A stretch of DNA of 64,000 bases from Magnaporthiopsis rhizophila. Its lineage: Eukaryota > Ascomycota > Sordariomycetes > Magnaporthales > Magnaporthaceae. The number at the start of each line of letters is the position of its first letter. The first letter of the stretch is position 1. This document shows, one piece after another, positions 10,601 to 22,691 of the stretch. Where the stretch lies: positions 22,638-86,637 of the forward strand of contig PYSS01000149.1 in NCBI GenBank assembly GCA_003049465.1, read 5' to 3'. The position numbers and the translations under genes were made by a program. The notes beneath the pieces were generated by a model. It searched no databases and had not been told where the DNA came from. It worked only from the letters and a program-made list of their open reading frames with translations.

Positions 10601-13600
10601 TAGGCTGCGCCAGGGGCTTTGCAGGCTGTGCCAGGGGCTGCCAGAGCTCGCTGCTTTCGACGGGCAAAAGCTCCGACTGGCGGGGCAGGGCCCGGACCGT
10701 CTCCTTGACGGTGTCGTAAAGACTCCAGGTGGCAGCATCGGGATAAGCAACACCATGGGAGTGGTCTCCCTTGGCCTTGATAGCAGGACGCGCCGACCAC
10801 ATGGTGGCAACCTTGGTAGACTCGGTCGGTTGTTCCTTGACCGATTCGATCTGTTGCTTCTTGATGGTAGGCTGGCCCAAGGGCTGCCACAGCTCGTCGC
10901 TTTCGATGGCAACAAGCTCCGACTGGCGAGGGAGGGCTCGGACAGTCTCCTTGACAGTATCGTAGCGGCTCCAGGTCTCCTCGTCGGGCTGGGCCACGCC
11001 CTTCCCGTGGTCACCCCTAGCCTTCGGAGCCGGGCGCGCCGACCACATCAGAGGCGTGCTAGCCTGCGCCTTCTTCGCCACCTTCGCCGCCTGTTGCTGG
11101 CCCGCAGGTTGCCAAAGCTGGTCGGTTTCGATGGAAGCAGGCTCAGATCGCCTGGGAAGCGCCCGGATCGTCTCCTTGACGGTATCGTACAGGCTCCAGG
11201 TGGCCGCGTCAGGCTGGGCAACACCCTTCCCGTGGTCGCCCCTAGTCTTGGTGACCCTGTTGCGGGCAGACCAGAGCAGAACGGCGACCTCCTTGTTCTT
11301 CATCTTCCTCTGCTGTTTCTTTTGTCCGACCGGGTGCCACAGCTCGTCGCTCTCGATAGGCACGATCTCCGACTGGCGCGGCTGCGACCTGAGGGTCTCC
11401 GAGACGGCGTCATATTGCCTCCAGGTGTCGGCATCGGGGTGGGGCAGGCCGAGGCCGTGCTGGCTGCGGCGCTTCTCGTCGCGGGCGGCGGTCCAGAGCT
11501 GGCTGATGGCAAGCTGCTGGGCGAGAATATCCGCCTGCTGCTGCCCCTCCGCCATCTCCCCCATCTGTTGCGACTCCGGCGTCATACCCTCGAGACCAAC
11601 GATGATGGACCCGCGGGCCTCGTCAGCCTCCTCCAGGTCCGAGGCGTCATCCATGTAGTCATCCACCACGGAGCTGGTGGCATCGAGCGTCCGTGGGACG
11701 GCCCTGTTCTTGGAGGAGGGGACGTTGTCGGTCTTGAGCAGGCTGGCAATCTCCCAGAGCGTGGTCTCGTCAAAGTCGTCTCCCGAGTCCTCCCCCTCGA
11801 TGATGTCGTCTTCGGATTCCTCGAGGTCATCGTCGTCGTAGTCGTCAAAGAAGGACGATGAATACTCGGACGCCTCGAACTGTCTCGAGCGGGCGTCCAG
11901 GGCGGCGCTGACGGTGGCGCCCGAGGTCATGGTGCCGGGCATGGCGAACATGGTGTGTCGAGGCTGCTGGACGTTAGCCGAGTCCGACTTCTCACCCCAG
12001 GGGAACTGGAAGAGGCCGAGGGCGTCTCGATCGTCCGAAAGCGGTTGAGGGCTCTCGAGAATGTCCGGGAGCTCGGTCATACGCCGAGTGCGTCGGGGCG
12101 GTTTTAGAGCGGACGCGCGTGCGGGGACCTGCTTCTTGGGCTGGGCCTGCAACTGCTGGCACTGGCTGGGCGGCGAGGGCTGGGCGGCGGCGGGAGCGTG
12201 CCGTGGCTGCCACAGGCCCGCGGAGTAGTGCTTAGTGGCGGTCCGCGACAGCTGCCAGAGCTTGTTGGTCTCGATGGCCAGGGGATTGTCAGCTTTGCGG
12301 GGAACTGCACGGACTTTGCCCGTGTCCAGCGAATTGGGAGCGAAGGCCGAGACGGGGCTCTCGCTAGCGAGCTGCGGAGGGGACCAGAGCAGGGATGTCG
12401 ATACGACGTTGACCTGAGTGGCCGGGGTCCAGAGCGTCTTGTGGGTCGCCGCCTCCTGCACCGAAGAGGCGGTGTATGCCAGTACCCCATAGGTCTCTGG
12501 GGGGAGCTCGTCCGATTCGTAATCGGACTCGTCGGAGTCGGAGTCGGAGTCGGGCGGTGTCGGGCTACCCATCTGGGCAAGCGCGAAGAGGCTCTGGTTG
12601 CGCGCCGCCAGGAGCTCTGGTGCGTTCTCGGCGAATTCTGTCTGCGCCTCGGCCAGGAGCTGCTGCCGCGACGACGACGTCGCCGAGCGCACAGAGTTGG
12701 CCGGGCTGCGAGCAGGCAGCGATGCCTCTCCCGGCCTGGACGACGCGTTGCTAGCGCTCCGCAGCAGCTCTCGTCGCGCCGCCCTGCGCTCCGCCATTAT
12801 GGCGCCCGCGCTCTTGGCAGCATCCGTCGCGCCGCTCTTGGGAGCCACCGGCGCAGGTGCCGCCGGGCTCTTGACTATGGAAGCCGGCCGCGAGTCGATG
12901 CTCGGTGAGCTGCGGATTGTCGAGAGCGAATCGCGGGCGTCCCTCAGCATGTCGTGCTTCGTGTGTCGCCAGTGGTCCATCTCCTTCTCGAGATTGTCGA
13001 GAAGCTCCAGCCGGCGCGTCCCCTGGCTGCCCATCGAGTCTCGGTCGGGCCGGTCCATCCTCTCGAGCTGTGCCTGGATCAGCCGTAGTGCATGGTCCGG
13101 CGACTCCAGCGGCGACGGCTCAGCAGCCTTTACAACCACCGGGTTCCTTGTCGACGGCGCACGAAGGAGCAGCGGCGTCGGAGGTGGCATCCGCGATCGC
13201 ATCTTCTCCTTCCTCTCCGAGAACGTCAGCAGGTCGTCGCCAACCCGCTTGTGCCAGATGGGGAAGACGTTGCTGGAAAGTACAAAGTCTTCGTCCGCCC
13301 CAACGGGAGTCTGCGGCGAGTCCGCAATCGATGCGTCGGTCGACGAATCGATTGACGTATCCAGGCCCATGGTATCCAGGCCTATATGGATCGACTCTCC
13401 ATCATCTTCCTTGGACATGGGGCTCGTCGACAGACCCGCGGGCACCTCTGGCACCGGGGGAGCCCCGGAGTTCTGCCTGGGACGGATGTATGTGCTCCTC
13501 GGCGGCTCAGCCATCCTCTGGATGTTCACAGGGGCCACTGGCGAATGGACGGAGCCCCATGCGGTAGTTCCTACGTCAGTGGGGGTTTTGGCGTCCAAAT

Positions 13601-16437
13601 TTGTGCTCTCTGCCCACAAGGATTCCCGGGCTGGCGGGAGAACTGGCGATGACGCCCGCTTCCCAACGTCACGCATAGACGGCCGCTGCGTCCAACGCTC
13701 GTCTCTTTCTATTCCGGCAATCCAGATGCTGTCAATCTCGCCACGCCCGCCGGACCGCGGCGAATCGCGGGCGGTCTGCTGTTGCCCTGGTGTCCGGGCA
13801 AGGTCTTTGACGTCAAGAACGCTTTCCGTCTTGAAAGAGCTCTTAGTTGTCCTCGTGTCCCGCGACCCTGCCTCGTCCCGAATCTGGGTTCCTGCTTCGC
13901 TCATGTCAAAAAAGTTGGAGGGTGGTATAGCCGGGATGGCTGGCATCTCCGGCACCGAAGACCTTCTGCTGCCTGCCACACCCGAGGGGTAGAAGATATT
14001 CATCTTCTCGTCAAAGGTCATGCTCTTGGTGTCGTTGGGATGCGGCCTCGAGAAGGAGAACCCGCCAGCGCTTTTTGGCGGTGGCGGCAGGGGAGGCAGC
14101 TGCGTCGGACTGCCGGGATGTGCCTGGAGAATCGATTTCCTGCTCGCTATCGAGCCGTTCGACTTTGACCTCCGGAGGCTTGGCGGCGATTGGACGGGGA
14201 AGATGGCGCGGTCCTTGTCGGATTTCCGAGGTATCGGTCTCGGTCGGTGAACGACTGATTTTGAAGATTTCAGCCCAAACTCCAGCTCATGGGTCTCGCG
14301 GTCGAGAAGTTTGCCAGTGTTGGCTCCGTCGATGATTTTCTGCACCGTAGACGGGTCGTCGTATGTGATGTCGTTGATGAACATGATGGTCTGTTGATTG
14401 TTCGTTTCCGCGCCGGGTGCCGCTGGCGCCGTGGTCGTCATAGCGCGTGCCCTAGGGTTCCCAGGCAGCCCAATAGTTGGGCGTCGCTGCAACGGGGTCT
14501 TTGGTGGCGGCGCCGGGGCGGCCTCGTACGTCTCGTCGCGTTGCCTTGACGGCCGGATCGGCGCATGTAGCGGCGCTTGGAACTGGTCTGCCGTGGGAGC
14601 CATGTTGGCCCGCTCCGCACCCGTCGGCGCACCGATAACCCTCGGTGGAGCTTCGCTCTTTGTTCTTTTCATAGGGAATGGCGGCTGCTTTTGGCGCGGA
14701 GGAGGGAACGCAGTAGACTTCGCAGAAGCAGATTTCGGAGCAGGAGGCGGGCTTGGCGCTCTTGATTCTGAGACGTCCTGCCTGAGGGGTGACGCCGCCA
14801 TAGCAGACCGCGCAGATTTGGGACTATTGGCCGCTTCAGCCTCCTCAGGGTCGGGCGATTGACGAGGTGACCTCCTCCTGAGTTCCTCCCCGCCAGGAGA
14901 AAGTTGTGCCGAGGTCGTCTTGGACATCCCGACAGGCATCGGTGACAGCGCCGTTGCGGGAGCTACCCTGTCGTCCCCGTCGCTGGTCGGCGGCCGGGGG
15001 GCAGGTCGACTCGCGATGAGGGTAGACTCCCTCTGCATCCTGGTCCACATCTCCCTCCGCTCCTTGTCTTGCTGGGCCGCGGTAGCCAGGTCCATGGTGG
15101 GGATCTTGTTGAGCGGGTTCATCTCGCTATCGGACTGAAGGATCGGATTCGATATCACTAGTTTCCCACCCACCGCTACGGCCGCAGCCGGACCGCCCTT
15201 GGTCTCGAACACGTTCTTCTTACCCTGCTGCGGCGCCACGGCCTGGCGAGGGAGAGATGCAGGCCCATTGGCTGGCCTGGGCGGAGGGAAGAGAGCGCCC
15301 TGAACTGGAACTCCATGCCTGCCGATCACAGCCGCACCCCCTTGCGGCATGCCGGCAGGGCCGGCGGGTGCCGTCGGTGCCTCCCTAGGCCGTGAGTAAG
15401 CCTCTGACATGTTCACCTCCTCGCGTTTGAGATCCTCATATCGCAACGGTGGGTATCCCTGGGAGCCCGAGGCGGGGGTCGAAATGTCTCGTGTATCGAG
15501 GTCCCTCCTGGGCGACTCGGGTGGCCTCGATTGGCGCTGCCTGGGGACGCTCGAGAAGGAGTCGATCGATCCAGTGACTATGATGATTAGCAAAGAAAGG
15601 CCCGTGGCGGGCAGGGCGGTTCGGAGCGTGAGGTCCATGTTCGGCATTCCCAGGAGCAGTGTCACGCTCGTCCCGCTCCAGATGGCAAAGCCTACTAGGA
15701 TCCAAACAACGGCCTTGCTGCGTGCGACGCCCGACTTGGCATCCTCCACCACCCCAACACTAAATGCCCGCGCCACCAGCGTGACGATGATGATGGCGTC
15801 GAGCGCGATAACCGCCACCGACACGGGCAGGAGTGACGAAATGGGCGCGCAGACCCCCTGCTCCTGTCGCCTGACGAAGCCGACGAAGACGCCACCGGCA
15901 ATAAAGCGGACGGCGAGGATTCCCTGCAGAACCAGCTGGCCGGCGCCAGAGTTGTTCTTGGTCTTCATCCCCCATAGCATGAACTGCTCGATCGAAAAAC
16001 GGGCGAGCTGGTCGAAAAGCGCGGTGACTATGCTGGTGATGGAGCATGCCGATGCCGAGGTCACATCGATCGTTGTCGCAACAAATCCAACCTGAGCCCA
16101 TAGGGCGGCGCTTAAAAGGAATGTCGTGAGGGCCAGCCTCAGGCCGTCCCGAAATATTGTTGACCCATGGCCTTTGACGTTGAGGAAAAGGGCTGCCGAC
16201 GCTCCGTTTACGACGATTCCGCTGTCCTCCCACATGTTTGTTAGTCACTTCTCCCATCAGTTCCACTGCCTTCGTTCCACTGCCTGAAATTCCCAGTCTC
16301 TTTCTCGGTCGGCCTCGTCTTTGTCTTCCACCCTCCAAACCTCGCCGCGACGCCACACTCGAATACCGGATGCTGGAGAGAGTCACTAACAAGGTGAAAG
16401 CGGCAATCAAAGCCGATGGGCCTCCTGGAGACGCCAT
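7662..16437 (-). CDS. Giant seven-helix membrane protein with tandem Trp-rich repeats, family unknown
   Basis: I propose exons 16367-16437 and 7662-16221, joined across a 145-nt intron, giving 2876 residues. The ATG at 16235 lies inside this intron, 4-5 codons before the acceptor; a CTAAC branch motif lies about 20 nt upstream of CAG, and phases match. The first exon encodes MASPGGPSALIAAFTLLV, a hydrophobic helix. Six more follow within the first ~240 residues, making seven. The rest is Pro/Ser/Ala/Arg-rich and probably disordered and cytoplasmic. Roughly residues 1590-2330 hold nine tandem units of about 60-95 residues built on PDAATWSLYD, an IESDxLWQP motif and an LWSA-type motif. Residues ~2475-2645 hold three units built on ADWxLA..ASYP, and ~2690-2755 hold GYA(M/V/T)P motifs. 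I do not recognise the family and assign no function. A membrane-tethered multivalent scaffold is one reading. Confidence 0.8.
8360..8870 (-). repeat. Three tandem ADWxLA/ASYP coding repeats
   Basis: Three ~53-60-residue units follow the first repeat block. Each has two related halves: ADWxLAxxxAxxASYP, then W(S/A)AS...(E/D)W.AA(L/V)E.A..AS. This repeat family is distinct in sequence from the nine-copy block but again places tryptophans at regular spacing. The units are separated by short Ser/Pro-rich linkers. Confidence 0.85.
9300..11520 (-). repeat. Nine tandem Trp-rich coding repeats
   Basis: Nine copies of a PDxxTWxxYD core occur in order, each followed by a basic PRQSE-like stretch and a (S/E)xxLW(Q/H/R)P motif, then a variable linker and a (M/L)W(S/T)A motif leading into KxRGDHGKGVAxPD. 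Copies 2 and 4-7 keep an identical PDAATWSLYD core, so recent duplication or conversion is likely. Three tryptophans per unit are almost invariant, while linkers vary in length. Weaker LW-motif relatives extend upstream to about 12,450. Confidence 0.9.
16222..16366 (-). other. Predicted first intron of the giant repeat gene
   Basis: On the minus strand the donor reads GTATTC, the branch GTGACTAAC and the acceptor GGACAG. Splicing turns CG plus C into an arginine codon and keeps the long frame open. The donor departs from the commoner GTATGT/GTAAGT, which is the weakest point of the model. Confidence 0.65.
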
Positions 16438-19423
16438 GGTGAGGCGGCTTTATTAGAGGAGGTTTGGATCGGCTGTAGGCCGAATAAAGAAGGTAACGTC
16501 CCAGTCAATGGGGGCAAAAGACGATAAAACAGAAGAAGAAAAAAGGAAAAAGGAAAGGAAAAAAAAAAAAAAAAAAAAAAAAGAAGTAATATGGTATCAG
16601 AGAATTGAATGGATCATGTCGACTAGTACAGAGTTAATACGAACACCAATGCCTTTGGTGATGGCGGCATGTTAGGCGATGGCGTCCATCGTCACTCGCT
16701 TGGACAAGATAGAATGGGAAAAACGGGGTGGGATCACGAAGAAAGTTAGAACAGACAGACAGACAGACAGCGTCCGTGGCCGAACGATCTGTGTCCGAGC
16801 GAGCCTGTCAAAGTGGAGTCCCTGGGCGCGTGCGTGGGATATTTCGGGAGTGGAAAGGGAAGGCACAAAAGGAAAGACGGCCTCGACCGTTGAAACGGGA
16901 AAAGGCGTCGATCTTGGCGAGCTGGCTGCCTGTCGTGCCCATCCGCGCGGGTTCGGACAGCACGATCGAGCCCTGGTCACCTTGAGATCAAAAAGTCAGC
17001 GGCTGCACCCAGGGACCTGCCCCTGCGGAACCCTTTCTCTCGTCGCGTGCTTCCACTCTTCGGGACGCAGTAGAGACCAGACGGGACCTGCAGCAACGCG
17101 TAGGCTAGTAGCCGTGGATACCGTCATGACCAAAGAGCCCACCACCAGATCCAAAAATGGGCTGGCTCCCGGTCTCAAACAAGGGCTATAGAGCCGGGGG
17201 ACCTTGTTGCGGCTGGAGACTGCTGGGTTTCCTCTATCATGCCCGAAGAGATGGCGACAGCGCTGATTGGGCCCAAGACAAGGCTGCCAAGGGCCCGGCT
17301 GGGAGTGGTCCCCGATAAACGTTAGACTGTGTTTCACTTGAAACCCAAGGGGTTCCATGGGTCCATGACGTGGTGGGGGGCTTCGGAGGTGGTGCGGATT
17401 TGCCATTCTGGCCCTTTCCCTGGAGAATGGAGACAAAAAGAAGCAGATTTCGGTGAAAGCGTTCTTCCGAGCTCCTTCACCCGACCGCTGCAATGTCATG
17501 GCGTGGCTAGATCGTGTCTCCATCTCGGTTGGGCTGGAGGGCGGCTGCTACATAACACGGCCGAGATTTTCCGCCACATCGTGTCCCACCCACCTTGCCC
17601 ACCAGGCCAGCTTGGCCAGGCACGCAGTTGTCGCAAGATGAACACCCGTCTGTCTCGTCTAGCGCGCTCCTCGACTGCTTCGCCCAAACCACCGCTCGTT
17701 GTCGTGTGCCCTGCGCAGTTCGACAGGGGCAGCCAGCGCCACTGTTGCATACTGAAGACGTAGACAGGATGCGGATTGATGGGATTGGTGGCGAGAATGC
17801 GGCGCGGGAATTGCGGCGGTTGAACCACCCACCCTTCTCCTGTTCGCGTGCCAGCTTGCCGCTTTGTCGCGTTGGAGAAACAGCCGATAGGGAACCAGCA
17901 TGCGCCCGCAATTCGATGAGGCTCTTTTTGGTAGGTCTGGCAGCACGAGGCAAGATTTGCTGCAGGCCAGTGTTCCAGCGGGCTCTTGGCCTGTGCCCCG
18001 CCCGAAAGAATGCGGCCCCCAGCACATGGGACGTGCGGGTCTTCTGTGCGCCCAACAGTCGGCGAGTGGCAGGAGCTGCCAGAAATCGAGATGACTGCCA
18101 GCCACTAGCCGCCAGCTTCCCCAAAGGCGCGGTTTCAGACACTCGTGCTTTCGGCTCCCGGCCGCCCCGGGCGTTCGAGAGGGATGGATGACTCGTCCCT
18201 GCGGCATTTGGATTCCTGCACCGTCGATCCCTCAGCTCAATCGATCAAGGCCAGGCACCGAGCCCGAGCCGCCCAAGGGGAGACTATCCTATCCTTCCTG
18301 GCTGTGGCTTTGCGAGAGGCAGGGAGCAATAGAAATCTCCGACTCGAGAGGTAGCATCCACCGATGACATTTGATCCGATCTACATGTACCTCACCTCCG
18401 ATGGGACGAAGACCCTAATCCTACTGCTAGAGAGGCCGCCACGTTCCCCGAACAAGATCCTGGACTCCGTATAGACTGCACAACCATGTTGGTTAATTAC
18501 TTAAAGGGAAGGAGATACGAAATAGGAAAAGATATGGGAATAGGAGAGGCGACCGAGTCGGATGATGGGAATTCCGATTAGCCTTCTTTAGGCGTCGTGG
18601 CTGCTCGGCATCTGAACGACTGACCCCGTGCGGCTGCAGAAAGAGATCGTGATTGAGAAGAAACTATGGATCAAGCCTAGGCACGGTACTCTCTGTAGTC
18701 AGCCGTCCCTAGTTGAGGCTCTGCCGCTTGTCCCCTTGGGCAAATTGCTACAAAACGGCCCTGGATACCACTTGCGACAGCCGTTCGTTTGTTAGCGTGT
18801 GCATTACATGGTCTTCCTGGCACGGTTGCTGCATCTGCTGGATGTTTATGGTGAGTCAGCCATGTTTTATTTTATACATATGACCATGAACAAAGACGTC
18901 GTAATAAACACACTCGCAACCCCAACATGGATGTAGACGGTCCACGGGCCAGCATCGAGCAGTCACGGTAAAACATCTCCAGTCGTTTCTGTGCCATCTC
19001 GTTCATGATGTGGAACAAAGTCCGAATAAGTGCGAACACCCAGCCGGCTGGACTTGCTTGATTCAGGAGCCGTGCGCTAGCGTAAGCACGGAGCTCCCAC
19101 CTAGATATGCGACCCAATAATGGTCAAATCGCGGGGTGAGATGCCACACCTTACATACGCCATCCAGTTACCATCATGGAATCAATCTGTGCTGCAGAAG
19201 GATCTTCTGCGTACAGCGTATATCGTGACGGGTGACTCAGATTAACAGCTTCTACGGTTGATTCCCCAAGCATATTCTCGTGTATAAGTAACAAGCGTGT
19301 TTCTTCCGTCGACCAAAGGAAAAATAAGTTTGAACAACGATCGTTCCCAGGCGTGAAACTCCCCCTAAATCTCGACCACCAAATCCCCCAAACCCAGTAC
19401 CCAATATCACACTGTCTTCCAAG
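16438..19423. other. Gene-poor intergenic region
   Basis: No conserved open frame, tRNA or transposon was recognised in about 3 kb. It contains a run of about 25 A's at 16558-16582, a (GACA)n microsatellite at 16751-16770 and many short uncoded frames. The region from ~16,680 to 18,350 is GC-moderate and could hold an untranslated or non-coding transcript, but nothing in the sequence shows one. The piece next to 19424 is the upstream region of the following gene. Confidence 0.4.
16751..16770. repeat. (GACA)n microsatellite
   Basis: Five tandem copies of a 4-nt ACAG/GACA unit lie in non-coding DNA between the giant gene and the split-barrel gene. Confidence 0.9.
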
Positions 19424-20490
19424 ATGCCTAGACTCGAACTCGAGTACCCCAAGGAGGCTCTGAACTCGGTGAAACGTCTGGGTGATAGAGGTAACTACAC
19501 CAAATCATATCTAGCCATGCATGGCTTTTCCTTGCTCCATGACTCTGTTTCCAAACCGCTAAATATCCAGCAACCCCCTAGGAGTCTACGCCCTCAGGAC
19601 GATCCACCAGATCATCAACTCGTCCAGGCTCGTCCACGTCTCCTTCAATGTGCCCGACTCACCCTTTCCGGCGACCCTCCCGATGATCGGGCAGATGGGC
19701 TCCTTCGCCCGCCCCAGCGCCGACGAGGGCGAGGTGCTCGACCTCTACCTGCACGGCTACGTCTCCGCGCGCATGGCGAACCTCTCGCGGAAGAGCACCG
19801 CCGGCGGCCAAGAGGAGCAAGGGGTCGGCGGCGGCCTCCCCGTCTGCATATCGGCCAGCCACGTCGACGGCCTCGTGCTCGCGCTCTCGCCCTTTTCTTC
19901 CAGCTACAACTATCGCTCCGCTGTGCTGTTTGGCTACGCCGAACTTGTTTCGGACGAAGAGGAGCGGCTGTGTAAGTGCCCCTATGCATACTTTTAGCTA
20001 GCAGTGCTCACCCTCTACCACGTCACGGTTTCTTTTATTAGCAGTGATGACACATTTACACGATGGCACACCGGGACGATAGATTAGACTAATTCTAATT
20101 CCCACCCCAGACGCCATGGAACTCATCACAGACTCGGTCGTCCCCGGCCGCTGGCGTGACGCCCGCGGGCCGCCTACGCCGGCCGAGCTGCAGAGCACGA
20201 GCATCCTGCGCGTCAAGGTCAAGTCGGGCAGCGCAAAGGTGCGAGCCGGCGAGCCGCACGATGACACCCGCGATATGGCCGACACGGAGCTCTGCGCTCG
20301 GGTCTGGTCCGGCGTCGTGCCGGTCCACGAGACCATCGGCGAGCCCATACCGGGACCTTCCAACAACCGGGCAGTGCCGGCCTACATCAAGGACTATGTC
20401 AAAGTCTCCAACGAGGCCTCTGCCGAAACCGCCAAGCAAGCAGCAGTTGAGCCACCGAAAAAGAAAAAGACGGAAGGATCTGATGACTGA
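19424..20490 (+). CDS. FMN-binding split-barrel (pyridoxamine 5'-phosphate oxidase-like) protein
   Basis: Exons are 19424-19490, 19582-19971 and 20111-20490, giving 278 residues. The introns (91 and 139 nt) have GTAACT and GTAAGT donors; joining restores DRGVYALRTIHQIINSS and EERLYAMELITDSVVPGRW, both typical of the Pyridox_ox_2 / flavin-nucleotide-binding family. Conserved blocks include HVSFN after the first strand, PMIGQMG, LHGYVSAR and SFSSSYNYRSAVLFGYA-like sequence ahead of the dimer strands. The C-terminus ends in a Lys-rich tail (PPKKKKTEG) that could act as a nuclear signal. These proteins bind FMN or a related cofactor; substrates of fungal members are mostly unknown, so no reaction is assigned. 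The gene converges on the spermidine-synthase-like gene, with 283 bp between stops. Confidence 0.85.
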
Positions 20491-20773
20491 GCCTTATCGT
20501 AGATGATGCAAATGTAGCTCTCCGAGTATATTAGTCTAGAGTTGGCGGACGCCTTGCGAGGGAATGAGCAATGCTCGGAATTATCAAGACCGCACATGGT
20601 TTCTTCAGATACAAGAAAAGAGAAAAGAAGCATGAGGTCAAGAAGCTACATGAGAAGAAAAAGCGCACTTGACGCATCCAAGGAATGAAACATATGCCTG
20701 CCAGCACCCTGTCGTGGCGAATGCAAAACAAATCCCGCGAAGCCTTTACGCCCACGCTTAACACAGCATCATA

Positions 20774-22691
20774 TCACCAGGCCTCCCATACGAAACCCGG
20801 GATGACGGTCCGCATAATCTCCCAATGGCCCAGCGCGCTCTTCTCGTGCCACTTCACCAGTAGGTCGGTCGAATTGCGCGTCAGGATCGACTCCTCGGAT
20901 GCAAGGAAATCCGACTCGAGCACCTCGTGCTTAGGAAGGAGGAAGGCATTCCGCGCCATGCTGCCGAGAATGTCCTGTGGAGTCGGGTTCCGGAATTCTA
21001 TTTTACCCTCCGACTTTTGGCAGAAAAAGACCATGTTTGCGAAGTCGACGCCTGTCTGCGCAACCTCAGTGGCGTTACGCGGGTGCTCGCGGTAGATGCG
21101 GCATGATGGGAACACGCTCTTGATCGTGTTGAGAACGATCTTGGGCGGGGGCAGACTGGAGTCGCCGGCGTAGTTCTGCAGGCAACGAAGCTATGGTCAG
21201 TCCCGAGACGCAGTCACTGGCAAAAGAGTGTGCTTACGATGGCGATGACCCCCTGGGGAGTGAGGAGGGTGTGCAGATCCTGCAAAAACTCTAGCGTAAA
21301 CAGCTCTATAGGCTCGGCGCCGCCAGTAAAGACGTCGTTGACGATGTAGTTGAACTGCTCGCTCGAGGCGTTCGCCAGCTTCCTTGCGTAAGCCACCGCA
21401 TCCTGGATGACCGGAGTGTGCCGAGTAGGAACGTTGAAATACTGGACAGCGAAGTCATATACGGCTGGATCGATTTCTACAATCGTAGTGTCGATACCAT
21501 GTGTGATCAAAGCCGAGGGAGTCGTGCCAACGCCCATACCACTATACATGGTCGGAAATCAGCTCCAAGCCCATCAAAATCACGGCACATAAGGGGCCCA
21601 AGTAGCAAGGGACGCAAGAATGCGTCGGAGCCGACTTACATGACCAGAGCTTTGGCATCTTTGTCTGGGACTTGCTCCTTGACCCGAACAAGCCTGACAG
21701 CTTCGAGCATGGCGAAGATACCGTATATGGGCTCTGAAATGCTGCGCCGGTACTTGATCCACTCACCACCCAATAGGCTGTGGTCGCAGCGCATGACCCG
21801 GAGCCCCTGCTCATCGTTCTCTATGACGGAAACGTATCCCGTCAAGGACTCGCGCTGGTCGAGGACCGTCCATCCGTGCTGCGCCTGTAGCGCGCTGTTG
21901 AGACGCTGTAGCGCATAGGGCGTTGCCACATGTGGGTTCAGCACGGCCGTGTGCAGCAGACCCGGGATCGCGTACAGCAGCAGCTTTGAGGGCGCAAATG
22001 CTGCATACAGGAGACCCAGCACGAGTTGCATAGCCACGCGCGTGGCAAGGATGCTCTTGCCGATGTACGCCTGAATGGCGTTTTGGGACAGTCGTTCCGC
22101 GAGGCGGTAGACGCCCCAGGACCCGATGCCAGGAGCCGCGTCGCCAAGCCAGCGCGGCAGCCAGCCGAACTCGGCCCGCTCCAGATACGTGGCCGAACAG
22201 GCGACGGAGCCGACGATGACGGGGAAGAGCGTGAGCAGCTCCGTGGCCAGGGGGCCCCAGTAGGCCGTGAGGCGCCCGCTGAGCTTGAAGAGAAGAAACT
22301 GCGCGGCTGGCACGTACAACGCGATGACAGGCAGCAGGTAAATGGGCTTCACAGGCAAGAAGCGTCCGAGAACCAGGTTTGTGGACCAGCCTGTGAAGCA
22401 GGCTGCCATGACGAGGCGGTCGTGGAACCGCGCGGCAGGAATAGAGCCGTATATTGGCGACATGGCCAATTGCGAGACGTTGGCGAAGGCGGCGGCGAGG
22501 GATATCAGAGCCAGAGCCGGAAGAAAGGCCTCGGCCTGCTCCCGCGCCGCCTTGGCCCATGTGTCCTCCTTCGCCTTGGCCGCGAGAGCCTTGAGCTCTC
22601 GCTCGAAACTCTCAGGAGTGAATGATGAGTTCGGGTCGATTATGACGTCGGGTTTCTCAGCCTCCTCCTGCTTCTGCTTCTTGGGCGCCAT
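20774..22691 (-). CDS. Membrane-anchored spermidine/spermine synthase-like protein
   Basis: Exons on the minus strand are 21640-22691, 21238-21541 and 20774-21175, giving 585 residues. The introns (98 and 62 nt) use GTAAGT and GTAAGC donors, with CTGAC at the second branch site. The N-terminal half starts with a charged segment and has about six hydrophobic helices (residues ~55-290). The C-terminal half is a Rossmann-like aminopropyltransferase domain. The joined first splice creates the nucleotide-binding loop IGMGVGTTPSAL, followed by the acidic strand TIVEIDPAVYDFA, QDAVAYAR and NYIVNDVFTGG, where the Asp matches the catalytic Asp position of polyamine synthases, and later GVIAINYAGD. Soluble fungal spermidine synthase has no membrane part, so this is a paralogous family. 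Whether it transfers aminopropyl groups or methyl groups is unknown. It is divergent from opi3 (733 bp between starts). Confidence 0.85.

Noticed and set aside
9300..11520. CRISPR-like array from the regular repeats
   Set aside because: The repeats are coding, imperfect, of variable spacing and in a eukaryotic gene.
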